Assembly (NCBI GenBank): GCA_947522735.1
Contig: CANNTZ010000003.1
Coordinates: forward strand, 1-64,000
DNA: 64,000 bases
DNA from: an uncultured Oscillospiraceae bacterium
GTDB lineage: Bacteria > Bacillota > Clostridia > Oscillospirales > Ruminococcaceae
Reading direction: 5' to 3'
Part shown: positions 27,268 to 35,930 of the stretch, piece by piece
How positions within the stretch are numbered: position 1 is the first letter of the stretch
How the letters are laid out: each line of letters opens with the position of its first letter
Translations under genes and position numbers: made by a program
The notes under the pieces: generated by a model
Databases searched by the model: none
Seen by the model: only the letters and a program-made list of their open reading frames with translations
What the model was told of the DNA's origin: nothing

Positions 27268-28821
27268 TCAATGCTTGAAGTGGCGCATGCCGGTGAACAC
27301 CATCGCGATGCCGTATTTGTTGCAAAGGTCGATGCTGTCCTGGTCGCGAACGGAGCCGCCGGGCTGGATGATGGCGGTGATGCCGTTCCGGTGCGCACAT
27401 TCAACGCAGTCGTCGAACGGGAAAAACGCGTCGGAGCCCATGACCGATCCCCTTGCGCGGTCTCCGGCATATTTGACGGCAAGCTCGAGCGCGGTGATAC
27501 GGTTGGTCTGTCCGGGGCCGACGCCGACGGTCATGCCGTCCTTCGCAAGCGCTATGCCGTTGGATTTGACATGCTTGACCACCCGCCAGACAAAGCGCAG
27601 CGCTTCCAGCTCCCTATCGGTTGGCGCGCGTTCGGTGACGACGGTGAGCCTGTCCCCGTCGAACAGCTCGGTGTCGAGCTGCTGCACAAGCAGCCCGCCG
27701 GCAACCTTTTTCATGTCGAGCGCGTCGCGGCTGTTCGGCTTCGCGGGGGCGGCCAGCCTGAGCAGGCGGATATTCTTCTTGACGGTGAGTATCTCCAGCG
27801 CCCTCTCGGAAAAGCCTGGCGCGATGATTATTTCGAGGAAAATTTTCGCAAGCTCGCGCGCGGTGTCCTCATCCACCTCGCGATTGAGTGCGACGATGCC
27901 GCCGAAGATGGAGACGGGGTCGCTCTCGTAGGCTCGCAGATATGCCTCGCAGAGGGTGTCACCCACGCCCACGCCGCAGGGATTCGCGTGCTTGACGGCG
28001 ACTGCGCAGGGGATTTCGTCCCCGAACTCCTTGAGCACGTCCAGCGCGCCGTTGGCGTCGTTGATGTTGTTGTAGGAAAGCTCCTTGCCGTGGAGCTGCT
28101 CGCAGGCGGCAAGCGTGTTGTCAAAATTGCCTATCTCACGGTAGAACGCGGCCTTCTGGTGCGGATTTTCGCCATAGCGCAGATCCTGCACCTTTTCATA
28201 TGTCATTGTGAATTTATCGGTGAAGGGATCCTTTCCAGCCCGGCGGCGCAGATAGTCCGCTATCAGTGCATCGTAAGCGGCGGTGGTCTCAAACACCTTG
28301 AGCGCGAGATCGAACTTCGTCTTGCGGGAGACCTCGCCCGCGCGCAGCTCGTCGATTACCCTGCCGTAATCCGCCGGATCGACGATTACCGCGACGTCCT
28401 GCCAGTTTTTGGCGGCTGCACGTATCATCGTCGGGCCGCCGATGTCGATGTTTTCGATTGCCTCCTCAAGTGTGACGTCCGCCTTCAGGATAGTCTGCCT
28501 GAAGGGGTAGAGGTTTATCGCGACGACGTCGATGAGGGTGACGCCAAGCGCCTCGGTCTGCCTCATATGCTCCTCGTTCGAGCGCATCGCAAGAATCCCC
28601 GCATGAACCATCGGGTGCAGCGTCTTGACCCTGCCGTCGAGACATTCAGGAAAGCCTGTGACGTCGGAGATGCCGGTTACGGGGACGCCGCTTTGCTCAA
28701 GGATTTTGTGGGTGCCGCCGGTGGACACAAGCTCAAAGCCCAGCTCGACGAGAGCCTTTGCAAACTCCACAACGCCTGTCTTGTCGGAAACGCTTATAAG
28801 CGCGCGCTTTTTCCTGTTCAT
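27268..28821 (-). CDS. purH: Bifunctional AICAR transformylase / IMP cyclohydrolase
   Basis: This 517-residue protein has the N-terminal IMP cyclohydrolase domain (ALISVSDKTGVVEFA, STGGT) and the C-terminal AICAR formyltransferase domain (RYGENPHQKAAFY, VKHANPCGVG, GPGQTNRI). It performs the last two steps to IMP. GAGAGG nine bases upstream favours the ATG at 28821 over one three codons earlier. Confidence 0.96.
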   Translation of the reverse strand: MNRKKRALISVSDKTGVVEFAKALVELGFELVSTGGTHKILEQSGVPVTGISDVTGFPECLDGRVKTLHPMVHAGILAMRSNEEHMRQTEALGVTLIDVVAINLYPFRQTILKADVTLEEAIENIDIGGPTMIRAAAKNWQDVAVIVDPADYGRVIDELRAGEVSRKTKFDLALKVFETTAAYDALIADYLRRRAGKDPFTDKFTMTYEKVQDLRYGENPHQKAAFYREIGNFDNTLAACEQLHGKELSYNNINDANGALDVLKEFGDEIPCAVAVKHANPCGVGVGDTLCEAYLRAYESDPVSIFGGIVALNREVDEDTARELAKIFLEIIIAPGFSERALEILTVKKNIRLLRLAAPAKPNSRDALDMKKVAGGLLVQQLDTELFDGDRLTVVTERAPTDRELEALRFVWRVVKHVKSNGIALAKDGMTVGVGPGQTNRITALELAVKYAGDRARGSVMGSDAFFPFDDCVECAHRNGITAIIQPGGSVRDQDSIDLCNKYGIAMVFTGMRHFKH

Positions 28822-28860
28822 GTTGACCATCCTCTCAGCATAAAATATATGTGATATGAC

Positions 28861-29457
28861 TTATTTACCGGCGTTTTCGGCAGCGACTATCCGCACTGCC
28901 TCGGGCAATATCCTCCACTCCGCCTGCTCCATCACGCGGCGCTGCAAAATTTCCGGCGTGTCTCCGGGCAGCACGTCCACCGCCCTTTGAGCGATTATCT
29001 CGCCGCCGTCGGTGATTTCGTTGACATAAAACACCGTCGCGCCCGTGATCTTTACGCCGTAATCGAGCGCTGCGCGGTGCACCCGCAGCCCGTAGAAGCC
29101 CTCGCCGCAAAATGATGGAATCAGCGAGGGATGCACGTTGATTATCCGGCGCGGAAAGCGTTCGAGCACCGTTTTGCCAAGTATGCGCAGAAAGCCTGCC
29201 AGCACCACAAGCTGCGCGCCGAAGCGCTCAAGCTGTTCAAGTATCGCCCTGTCGAACGCCTCGGAATCGGCAAACGCGCTTCTGTCCACGACCGCCGAGG
29301 GTATCCCCGCCTTTTTTGCGCGCTCCAGCGCGAGCACGCCGGGCTTTGAGGAGATGACGCAGACAATCTCGGCGCTCCCAAGCTCCCCCGCCCGCTGCGC
29401 GTCGATCAACGCCTGTAGATTTGTGCCGCCGCCCGATACGAGCACCGCCGTTCTCAT
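28861..29457 (-). CDS. purN: Phosphoribosylglycinamide formyltransferase
   Basis: This protein of about 198 residues starts RTAVLVSGGGTNLQAL. The formyl-folate enzyme motif INVHPSLIPSFCG lies near residue 107, with the catalytic His and a downstream Asp in the TGATVFYVNEITDGG region. It formylates GAR using 10-formyl-THF. GGGGG precedes two adjacent ATG codons (29460 and 29457). Upstream in-frame sequence overlapping purM is not coding. The gene lies 14 bp after purM. Confidence 0.95.
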   Translation of the reverse strand: MRTAVLVSGGGTNLQALIDAQRAGELGSAEIVCVISSKPGVLALERAKKAGIPSAVVDRSAFADSEAFDRAILEQLERFGAQLVVLAGFLRILGKTVLERFPRRIINVHPSLIPSFCGEGFYGLRVHRAALDYGVKITGATVFYVNEITDGGEIIAQRAVDVLPGDTPEILQRRVMEQAEWRILPEAVRIVAAENAGK

Positions 29458-29471
29458 CATTTTTCCCCCGC

Positions 29472-30506
29472 TCATCTTATCTCTATGCCCTTTTCGCCGT
29501 CGCGCACCTCGCCGATAACGCCTGCGTCCACGCCATGGCGGGCAAGCAGCGCTATCGCGTCGTCCACGGCGTCCGGGCGCAGGATAACTATCATGCCGAC
29601 GCCCATGTTGAAGGTGTTGAACATGTCGCGCTCCGAAATGCGTCCGGCCTGCTGAATGTATTGGAACAATGCGGGAATCTTGACGGCGCCGCGGTCGATG
29701 ACGGCACACCTTCCCTCCGGCAGCGCGCGCGGTATGTTTTCGTAGAATCCGCCGCCGGTAATGTTGGCGACGGCCTTGACGCCGCCTGCCGCGATAAGCG
29801 CGAGCACCGGCTTTACATATATCCTCGTCGGCGCGATGAGCGCGTCGATAAGCGGCACTCCGAGGACTGACGAGTCGTACATTACACCTTCGGTCATCGG
29901 GAAAATCTTGCGCACCAGCGAAAAGCCGTTGGAATGAACCCCGGTGGAGGCAAGGCCAAGAATGACGTCGCCTGCGCTGACGGAGGAATTATCGAGTATC
30001 CTCTCTCTGTCTACGATTCCGACGCAGAAGCCCGCAAGGTCGTATTCGCCCTCCGGATAAAAGCCGGGCATTTCGGCGGTCTCGCCGCCGATAAGCGCGC
30101 AGCCTGCACGCACGCAGCCCTCCGCGACGCCCTCGACAATTTCGGCGACCTGCTCCGGCACGTTTTTTCCGAGCGCGAGATAATCGAGGAAGAACAGCGG
30201 CCTTGCGCCGCAGCATATGACGTCGTTCGCAACCATCGCCACGCAGTCGATGCCGACGGTGTTGTGCCGTCCGGAAAAGAAAGCAAGCTTTAGCTTTGTG
30301 CCCACGCCGTCGGTGCCGGACACGAGCACCGGCTGCTTCATCCCGCCGATATCCGGCATGAACAGTCCGCCGAAGCCGCCGATATCCGATACCACGCCGC
30401 CCGTCACGGTGCGCGCGACATGCTTTTTCATCAGCTCGACCGCCCTGTAGCCTGCGGTCACGTCCACGCCTGCGGCCTTGTAGCTCTCGCTGAAGCTCTT
30501 TTCCAT
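29472..30506 (-). CDS. purM: Phosphoribosylformylglycinamidine cyclo-ligase (AIR synthase)
   Basis: This 344-residue protein has the PurM motifs VTAGYRAVELMK, VSGTDGVGTKLKLA, GIDCVAMVANDVICCGA, LIGGETAEMPGFY and NITGGGFYENIPR. It closes the imidazole ring to give AIR. It is in the operon between purE and purN. Confidence 0.96.
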   Translation of the reverse strand: MEKSFSESYKAAGVDVTAGYRAVELMKKHVARTVTGGVVSDIGGFGGLFMPDIGGMKQPVLVSGTDGVGTKLKLAFFSGRHNTVGIDCVAMVANDVICCGARPLFFLDYLALGKNVPEQVAEIVEGVAEGCVRAGCALIGGETAEMPGFYPEGEYDLAGFCVGIVDRERILDNSSVSAGDVILGLASTGVHSNGFSLVRKIFPMTEGVMYDSSVLGVPLIDALIAPTRIYVKPVLALIAAGGVKAVANITGGGFYENIPRALPEGRCAVIDRGAVKIPALFQYIQQAGRISERDMFNTFNMGVGMIVILRPDAVDDAIALLARHGVDAGVIGEVRDGEKGIEIR

Positions 30507-30537
30507 TTGAGTTTCACCTTCCCTTTAACTTCGAATT

Positions 30538-31038
30538 TTAAAGTGTTTCAAGCTCTTTTTGCAGCTCCGCGTCCTTTTTCGCAACCTCCGCTGCCATCCG
30601 CTCCTTATATTCGTCCAGCTTCTCCGCGAGCGCCTCGTCGCATATCGCGAGCATCTGCACGGCAAGCAGCGCCGCGTTGGCGGCCCCGTCGATCGCCACG
30701 GTCGCGACAGGTATTCCCTTGGGCATCTGAACCGTTGCAAGCAGAGCGTCCAGCCCGTCGAGCGTCGAGGACTTGACCGGTATGCCGATCACCGGCAGCG
30801 AGCTGTTCGCCGCCAGCGCCCCAGCCAGATGCGCGGCCTTTCCCGCCGCCGCGATAATTGCGCCAAAGCCGTTTGCACGCGCGTTTTTCGCAAATTCTGC
30901 GGCCGCCTCCGGCGTGCGGTGCGCCGACATGACGTGCGCCTCATACTCCACGCCGAAGCGCTTGAGCTCTGACATCGCGCCCTTGACGACCGGCAGGTCG
31001 CTGTCGCTCCCCATTATTATCGCAACTCTTTTACTCAT
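30538..31038 (-). CDS. purE: N5-carboxyaminoimidazole ribonucleotide mutase (class I PurE)
   Basis: This 166-residue protein has the class I signature IMGSDSDLPVVKGA, followed by VMSAHRTPE and GAIIAAAGKAAHLAGA. It moves the carboxyl group from N5 to C4 of the imidazole. GGGGGG seven bases upstream fixes the ATG at 31038. A terminator hairpin ending at 31072 lies between its start and the upstream promoter, so expression may depend on read-through or on control by the RNA leader. Confidence 0.94.
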   Translation of the reverse strand: MSKRVAIIMGSDSDLPVVKGAMSELKRFGVEYEAHVMSAHRTPEAAAEFAKNARANGFGAIIAAAGKAAHLAGALAANSSLPVIGIPVKSSTLDGLDALLATVQMPKGIPVATVAIDGAANAALLAVQMLAICDEALAEKLDEYKERMAAEVAKKDAELQKELETL

Positions 31039-31071
31039 TGCAAGGCCCCCCGTATTCACAATTCTCACCGT

Positions 31072-31106
31072 AAAAAAAATTAAGCCGTCGCGCAGTGGCA
31101 GACGGC
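31072..31106 (-). terminator. Intrinsic terminator of the purE-upstream RNA
   Basis: On the minus strand GCCGTC (31106-31101) pairs with GACGGC (31089-31084) around an 11-nt loop and is followed by TTAATTTTTTTT. It stands 34 bases before the purE start codon. Confidence 0.75.
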
Positions 31107-31240
31107 AGTATGCACCTGTTCAGAGAGCTTCCGCGGATGGCTATACGAGCCTCCGAGCAGCCCGAAGCATTCCATATGCAGCCGATGAGACACCTTGTAC
31201 GCGTAGCACATTTCCGCTGCCTCCCGCAAAAATTCTCTCT
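31072..31240 (-). ncRNA. Structured RNA upstream of purE (6S-like or attenuator leader)
   Basis: About 169 nt are predicted to be transcribed from a TTGAAA-17-TACAAT promoter, with the start near 31240. The 5' end (AGAGAG, 31240-31235) pairs with CTCTCT (31127-31122). A second helix pairs GCGGG (31227-31223) with TCCGC on the 3' strand (31132-31136). Inside are GGC/GCC and GCTA/TAGC helices and a GCAT/ATGC apical hairpin. The molecule is thus one long irregular hairpin with internal bubbles, followed by an intrinsic terminator. No long protein is encoded. The shape resembles 6S RNA; the position just before purE also fits a riboswitch or attenuator. No known purine riboswitch core was seen. 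Confidence 0.5.
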
Positions 31241-31246
31241 GTTTTA

Positions 31247-31275
31247 ATTGTAGCTTAAATCCCGGCAAATTTCAA
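31247..31275 (-). promoter_or_regulatory. Promoter of the purE-upstream RNA
   Basis: On the minus strand, TTGAAA (31275-31270) and TACAAT (31252-31247) have a 17-bp spacer. The -35 box lies within an inverted repeat (31263-31290). Confidence 0.7.
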
Positions 31276-31290
31276 TCGCAAAATTTGCCG
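31263..31290. repeat. Perfect 10-bp inverted repeat over the -35 box
   Basis: CGGCAAATTT (31263-31272) and AAATTTGCCG (31281-31290) are separated by 8 bp. The repeat could be an operator for the downstream promoter or a hairpin ending the cimA transcript; it lacks a T-run. Confidence 0.6.
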
Positions 31291-31365
31291 CCGGAGCAAA
31301 TTCGTAGGATATGGTAGTCTTGCACTGAAAATGCAGTGGAATGTTGTGACAGTTGTCAGGCAGTG

Positions 31366-32952
31366 TTACTCGTCCTGCGCCGGCTCCCGCTGCGAGCCGA
31401 TCAGCAGATAGTACTCCATCGAATCCACCAGTGCAAGCCAACTGGCCTCGATGATGTCGGTGGAGACGCCTACGGTGGTCCAGCTTGAAACGCCGTCGGT
31501 GCTGTCGATGAATACGCGAACCTTTGCGGCGGTAGCCGCGCCGGGATTCATCACACGCACCTTGTAGTCCACCAGCCGCACGCTCCTGAGCTGCGGATAG
31601 AACACCTCGAGCGCGCGGCGCAGCGCCATATCGAGCGCGTTGACCGGGCCGTCGCCCTCGGCGCCCGTGACCTCGACGTTGTCGCCGACGCGTATCTTTA
31701 TCAGCGCCGTTTCGCCGCTCTCCCCCTCGGCGACCGGCATACGGCCGCTGGTGTTGTAGTGTATCAGCGTGAAGGTCGGCGAATATTCGCCGAGCGTCTT
31801 GAGCGCGAGCAGCTCGAGGCTTGCCGCCGCCGATTCAAACTGATAGCCGTCGTTTTCGAGCCGCTTGACCGAATCGAGGAGCTTCTGCGTCTCCTCGCTG
31901 GTGCGTGAGACGTGGCTGCCGAGCTTGTGGAGTATCTCCGCGGCGGCACTCCTGCCCGAAAATTCCGAGATGAGAAATTCCCGACGGTTGCCGACCGCCT
32001 CCGGGTCGATGTGCTCGAATGTCGCAGGGTTTTTGAGCACGCCGTCCACGTGCATTCCGCCCTTGTGCGCAAAGGCGTTGCGCCCGACATATGGCAGCGA
32101 GCTGTCCGGTATTACGTTGGTTATCTCGGCGATGATGTTTGCGGTGCGGGTTATGTTGGACATCCTCTCCGCGGGAACGCAGTCGTAGCCGAGCTTCAAC
32201 TGGAGACTGGGGATGACTGTGGAGAGGTTTGTGTTGCCGCAGCGCTCTCCTGTGCCGATAAAGGTGCCCTGCACCATATCCGCACCGCATTGCACGGCGG
32301 TTATCGCGTTCGCGTCGGCGCAGCCCACGTCGTTGTGGCAGTGGACGCCGACCGGGACGCCGAGGCCGCTTATCACGTCGGTGGTGACGCGCGCTATCTC
32401 GTCCGGGAAGCAGCCGCCGCAGGTGTCGCAAAGGACTATCTTGTCCGCGCCCGCCCTCAGCGCCGCTTTGACCGATTCCATCGCATAGCCGCGGCTGCGC
32501 CTGTAGCCGTCAAAAAAGTGCTCCGCGTCAAATATGACCTCCCGTCCGCGGCTCTTTAGAAAACCGACGGTGTCGGCGATCATCGCGAGGTTTTCTTCCT
32601 CCGATACGCCCAGAACCTCGCGCACATGGAGATCCCAGCTCTTGCCGAAGATGGTGACCGCCGGAGTTCCCGCCGATATCAGTGCAAGACAGTGCTCGTC
32701 GTCGGCAGCGTCAAGCCCGCGCCGCCGCGTCGAGCCGAACGCACAGAGCTTGGCGTGGCGCATCCTGCGCCGCACCGCAAGCTCGAAGAAGCGCGCCTCC
32801 TTGGGGCTGGAAAAGGGCGTTCCCGCCTCGATATAGCCGACGCCGAAGCGGTCGAGCGTCTTTAAAATATTCATCTTGTCCTCGACGGAATAGCTGACGG
32901 ACGCACCCTGCATCCCGTCGCGCAGCGTCGTATCAAGTATCTGAACCTTCAT
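31366..32952 (-). CDS. cimA: Citramalate synthase
   Basis: This 528-residue protein has a DRE-TIM metallolyase barrel (LDTTLRDGMQG near residue 6, GVHCHNDVGCADANA near 202, GTGERCGN near 233) and a C-terminal LeuA-type allosteric domain (about 400-515). The length and the RDGMQ variant match the CimA family rather than 2-isopropylmalate synthase. It joins pyruvate and acetyl-CoA to give citramalate for isoleucine synthesis via 2-oxobutyrate. It is the only gene between its promoter and the purE-upstream RNA. Confidence 0.9.
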   Translation of the reverse strand: MKVQILDTTLRDGMQGASVSYSVEDKMNILKTLDRFGVGYIEAGTPFSSPKEARFFELAVRRRMRHAKLCAFGSTRRRGLDAADDEHCLALISAGTPAVTIFGKSWDLHVREVLGVSEEENLAMIADTVGFLKSRGREVIFDAEHFFDGYRRSRGYAMESVKAALRAGADKIVLCDTCGGCFPDEIARVTTDVISGLGVPVGVHCHNDVGCADANAITAVQCGADMVQGTFIGTGERCGNTNLSTVIPSLQLKLGYDCVPAERMSNITRTANIIAEITNVIPDSSLPYVGRNAFAHKGGMHVDGVLKNPATFEHIDPEAVGNRREFLISEFSGRSAAAEILHKLGSHVSRTSEETQKLLDSVKRLENDGYQFESAAASLELLALKTLGEYSPTFTLIHYNTSGRMPVAEGESGETALIKIRVGDNVEVTGAEGDGPVNALDMALRRALEVFYPQLRSVRLVDYKVRVMNPGAATAAKVRVFIDSTDGVSSWTTVGVSTDIIEASWLALVDSMEYYLLIGSQREPAQDE

Positions 32953-32991
32953 AGCCTTATCTCCGGTGATCTATCGATTTGTGACGCTACT

Positions 32992-33020
32992 ATCTTAACA
33001 TAAAACCCGTGGAAATACAA
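32992..33020 (-). promoter_or_regulatory. Promoter of cimA
   Basis: On the minus strand, TTGTAT (33020-33015) and TAAGAT (32997-32992) have a 17-bp spacer, 40 bp upstream of the cimA ATG. Confidence 0.6.
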
Positions 33021-33185
33021 TATTTACACCCTGCGCTCAGAGATTTTTTCCGTGCAGTCCATGGCTTTTCTCCGGAAAATGACGTTTTGTCCGAGGCCGC
33101 TTTTATTTTTTGAGAGCGCCGCCTGAATATTTCGACGGCAACGGCTGAAAATATGATAAGCAATAAAAAAAGAGGTAAACCGCCC

Positions 33186-33875
33186 ATGAACGCTCCGCTC
33201 ATCCAGCTCGACAATATCCGCAAGATCTATCGCACCTCCGCCGGGAGCGTCAATGCCCTCGACGGCGTCAGCATGACCGTGAACAGCGGTGATTTTCTTG
33301 CCGTGCTCGGCCGATCCGGCTCCGGAAAGACCACCCTTATGAACCTCATCGGCTGTCTGGATACACCAACCTCCGGCCGGTATCTGCTCGGCGGCAAAAA
33401 CGTCTCTCATATGCGCGAGACGCAGCTCTCGGAGATACGCAACCGGCGCGTAGGCTTCATCTTCCAGAGCTTCAATCTCATCCCAACCCTCACCGCTCTC
33501 GAAAACGTCGAGCTTCCTCTGCGCTATCGCGGCGTTCCAAGCCGGCAGCGCAGCGCCGTCGCAGGAGACGCGCTCATCCAAATGGGTCTCTCTCACCGGA
33601 TGCTTCACTATCCCCGGCAGCTCTCCGGCGGACAGCAGCAGCGCGTCGCCATTGCCCGGGCGCTCGCCGCCGGGCCGCAGATCATCCTTGCAGACGAGCC
33701 CACCGGCAATCTCGACTCCGTCTCCGGGCAGGAGATCATGCAGGCGCTATCCGCTCTTTGGAAAGCGGGCAAAACCATCCTGCTCATCACCCATGACAGC
33801 GCTGTCGCCGCTTTCGCGCCCAAGCACATAACGATGTGCGACGGAAGGATAACGGAGCCGCAGACATTTGCTTGA
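33186..33875 (+). CDS. Orphan LolD/MacB-type ABC ATP-binding protein
   Basis: This 229-residue ATPase has Walker A GRSGSGKT (near 40), signature LSGGQQQRVAIARA and Walker B IILADEPTGNLDS. These are the marks of motors for FtsX-like permeases. No permease or adaptor gene is adjacent: cimA is divergent and PEPCK follows under its own promoter. AAAGAGGT nine bases upstream supports the ATG at 33186 over one eleven codons earlier. It may serve a permease encoded elsewhere or be a remnant of a lost operon. Confidence 0.85.
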   Translation: MNAPLIQLDNIRKIYRTSAGSVNALDGVSMTVNSGDFLAVLGRSGSGKTTLMNLIGCLDTPTSGRYLLGGKNVSHMRETQLSEIRNRRVGFIFQSFNLIPTLTALENVELPLRYRGVPSRQRSAVAGDALIQMGLSHRMLHYPRQLSGGQQQRVAIARALAAGPQIILADEPTGNLDSVSGQEIMQALSALWKAGKTILLITHDSAVAAFAPKHITMCDGRITEPQTFA

Positions 33876-33926
33876 CGGACTTTATTAAATAATCGTTAAA
33901 TTTAAGACGATATCCGTCGAAGGGAC

Positions 33927-33954
33927 TTGAAAATAATTGTTTTTGATGTATAAT
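33927..33954 (+). promoter_or_regulatory. Promoter of the PEP carboxykinase gene
   Basis: TTGAAA (33927-33932) and TATAAT (33949-33954) have a 16-bp spacer. A leader of about 105 nt follows, with ACGGAGC just before the ATG at 34069. Confidence 0.75.
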
Positions 33955-34068
33955 GATATGTGTGGAAGATTTGATTTTCCTTTGCAAAAAATAAATTACG
34001 GCGGCATTAACGGAGCTTGAGTCTGTGTTGCTTTTATCCCGTCTGTCCGCCGGGAAACGGAGCTTGTA

Positions 34069-35826
34069 ATGACTAACAACAAAATCGTGCTGGACTGGGT
34101 CAGAGAGATGACCGAGCTTGTCAAGCCGGACGCCACTGTCTGGATCGACGGAAGCGAGGAGCAGCTCAACGCGCTTCGCGCTCAGGCTGTTGCCACCGGC
34201 GAGATGGAAGCCCTCAATCCCGAAAAGCTGCCCGGCTGCTATCTGCACCGCACTGCCGTCAACGATGTCGCGCGCGTTGAGGGCCGCACCTTCATCTGCA
34301 CCAGAAACCGCGAGGACGTTGGCCCCACCAACAACTGGATGGAGACCGGCGAGGCGTACGCCAAGCTGTCCAGGATTTTTGACGGCGCAATGAAGGGCCG
34401 CACAATGTATGTCATCCCCTACTCCATGGGCCCTGTCGGCTCCAGATTTGCGAAAATCGGCTTTGAGCTGACCGACTCCATCTATGTCGTACTTAACATG
34501 GCCATCATGACCCGCGTCGGCCAGAAGGTTCTCGACGTTCTCGGCGACTCCAACGATTTCGTCCGTGGCCTGCACTCCAAGGCTCAGCTTGACGACGAGA
34601 ACCGTTACATCTGCCATTTCCCCGAGGACAACACCATCTGGTCCGTCAACTCCGGCTACGGCGGCAACGTCCTGCTCGGCAAAAAGTGCTTCGCGCTGCG
34701 CATCGCCTCCTATCAGGGCAAGAACGAGGGCTGGATGGCCGAGCACATGCTCATCCTCGGCATTGAGAACCCGAAGGGCGAGGTCAAGTACGTTGCGGCG
34801 GCGTTCCCGTCCGCCTGTGGCAAGACCAATCTGGCAATGCTCATCCCGCCCGAGTTCTACGCAAAGAAGGGCTACAAGGTCTGGACCGTCGGCGACGATA
34901 TCGCATGGATCCGCATCGGCCCGGACGGCAGGCTCTGGGCAATCAACCCGGAGGCAGGCTTCTTCGGCGTCGCTCCCGGCACCAACATGAAGTCCAATCC
35001 GAACGCGCTCATCTCCACCCGCAAGAACACCATCTTCACCAACGTCGTCCACAACCTTGAGGACAACACCGTCTGGTGGGAGGGTCTCGATAAGAATCCC
35101 CCGAAGCACGCCATCAACTGGAAGGGCGAGCCGTGGGACGGCTCCGACGGCACCAAGGGCGCTCATCCCAACAGCCGCTTCACCGCGCCAGCCGTCAATT
35201 GTCCCTGCATCAGCCCAGAGTTTGAGAACGGCAACGGCGTGCCTCTCTCCGCCATCATCTTTGGCGGACGCCGCGCCAAGACCGCCCCGCTGGTCTATCA
35301 GTCCCGCAGCTGGAACCACGGCGTGTTCATCGGCTCCATCATGGCCTCTGAGACCACCGCTGCCGCTACCGGCGCAGTCGGCGTTGTGCGCCGCGACCCA
35401 ATGGCTATGCTGCCTTTCTGCGGCTACCACATGGGCGACTACTTTGCGCACTGGATCGAGATGGGCAAGAAGCTTGGCGACAAGGCCCCGAAGATCTTCA
35501 ACGTCAACTGGTTCCGCACCGACGACGAGGGCAACTTTATCTGGCCGGGCTTTGGCGATAACATGCGCGTGCTGATGTGGATACTCGGACGCTGCGACGG
35601 CGACGCCGACGCGGTCGAGACCCAGATCGGCTATGAGCCGAAGCCGGAGGATATCGAGACCGAGGGCCTTGATATCACCACCGAGACCGTCGCCGACCTG
35701 CTGCGCGTCGATCCCGAGCTGTGGAAAGAAGAGGCGAAGGGTATTCACGAGTTCTACGCCAAGTTTGGCGACCGTCTGCCCCAGGAGCTCCGCGACGAGC
35801 TTGCGGGACTTGAGAGCCGTCTTTGA
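34069..35826 (+). CDS. pckG: Phosphoenolpyruvate carboxykinase (GTP)
   Basis: This 585-residue protein has the GTP-type kinase-1a loop FPSACGKTN (about 246-254), the kinase-2 and metal region VGDDIAWIRIGPDGRLWAINPE, and the C-terminal guanine-contacting region NWFRTDDEGNFIWPGFGDNM. It interconverts oxaloacetate and PEP. In fermentative Clostridia it may run anaplerotically toward oxaloacetate. Codon use is strongly biased to C-ending codons, suggesting high expression. It is monocistronic between a promoter and a hairpin terminator. Confidence 0.96.
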   Translation: MTNNKIVLDWVREMTELVKPDATVWIDGSEEQLNALRAQAVATGEMEALNPEKLPGCYLHRTAVNDVARVEGRTFICTRNREDVGPTNNWMETGEAYAKLSRIFDGAMKGRTMYVIPYSMGPVGSRFAKIGFELTDSIYVVLNMAIMTRVGQKVLDVLGDSNDFVRGLHSKAQLDDENRYICHFPEDNTIWSVNSGYGGNVLLGKKCFALRIASYQGKNEGWMAEHMLILGIENPKGEVKYVAAAFPSACGKTNLAMLIPPEFYAKKGYKVWTVGDDIAWIRIGPDGRLWAINPEAGFFGVAPGTNMKSNPNALISTRKNTIFTNVVHNLEDNTVWWEGLDKNPPKHAINWKGEPWDGSDGTKGAHPNSRFTAPAVNCPCISPEFENGNGVPLSAIIFGGRRAKTAPLVYQSRSWNHGVFIGSIMASETTAAATGAVGVVRRDPMAMLPFCGYHMGDYFAHWIEMGKKLGDKAPKIFNVNWFRTDDEGNFIWPGFGDNMRVLMWILGRCDGDADAVETQIGYEPKPEDIETEGLDITTETVADLLRVDPELWKEEAKGIHEFYAKFGDRLPQELRDELAGLESRL

Positions 35827-35850
35827 TTCCAGCTCAGCCTGAATAACGGA

Positions 35851-35893
35851 AAAGCCTTGTCCAGCTCCGGATTTTTTCCGGGCTGGACAGCTT
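35851..35893 (+). terminator. Terminator-like hairpin after pckG
   Basis: AAAG-GTCCAGCTCCGGA pairs with TCCGG-GCTGGAC-CTTT around a T-rich loop. The tail is only weakly T-rich. Confidence 0.6.
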
Positions 35894-35930
35894 TGCATAA
35901 CCGCAAAATACCGAACGGAGGAATCGTTGT

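Noticed and set aside
26014..28854. Long open frame on the plus strand through purD and purH
   Set aside because: It is antisense to two clearly identified purine genes and arises from their GC-rich third positions.
28861..29709. N-terminal extension of PurN by about 84 residues
   Set aside because: The extension is an Arg-rich shadow of purM; PurN homology begins at the Met near 29457.
33787..35898. Long minus-strand open frame across PEPCK
   Set aside because: PEPCK motifs on the plus strand are unambiguous; the antisense frame shows no family motif.
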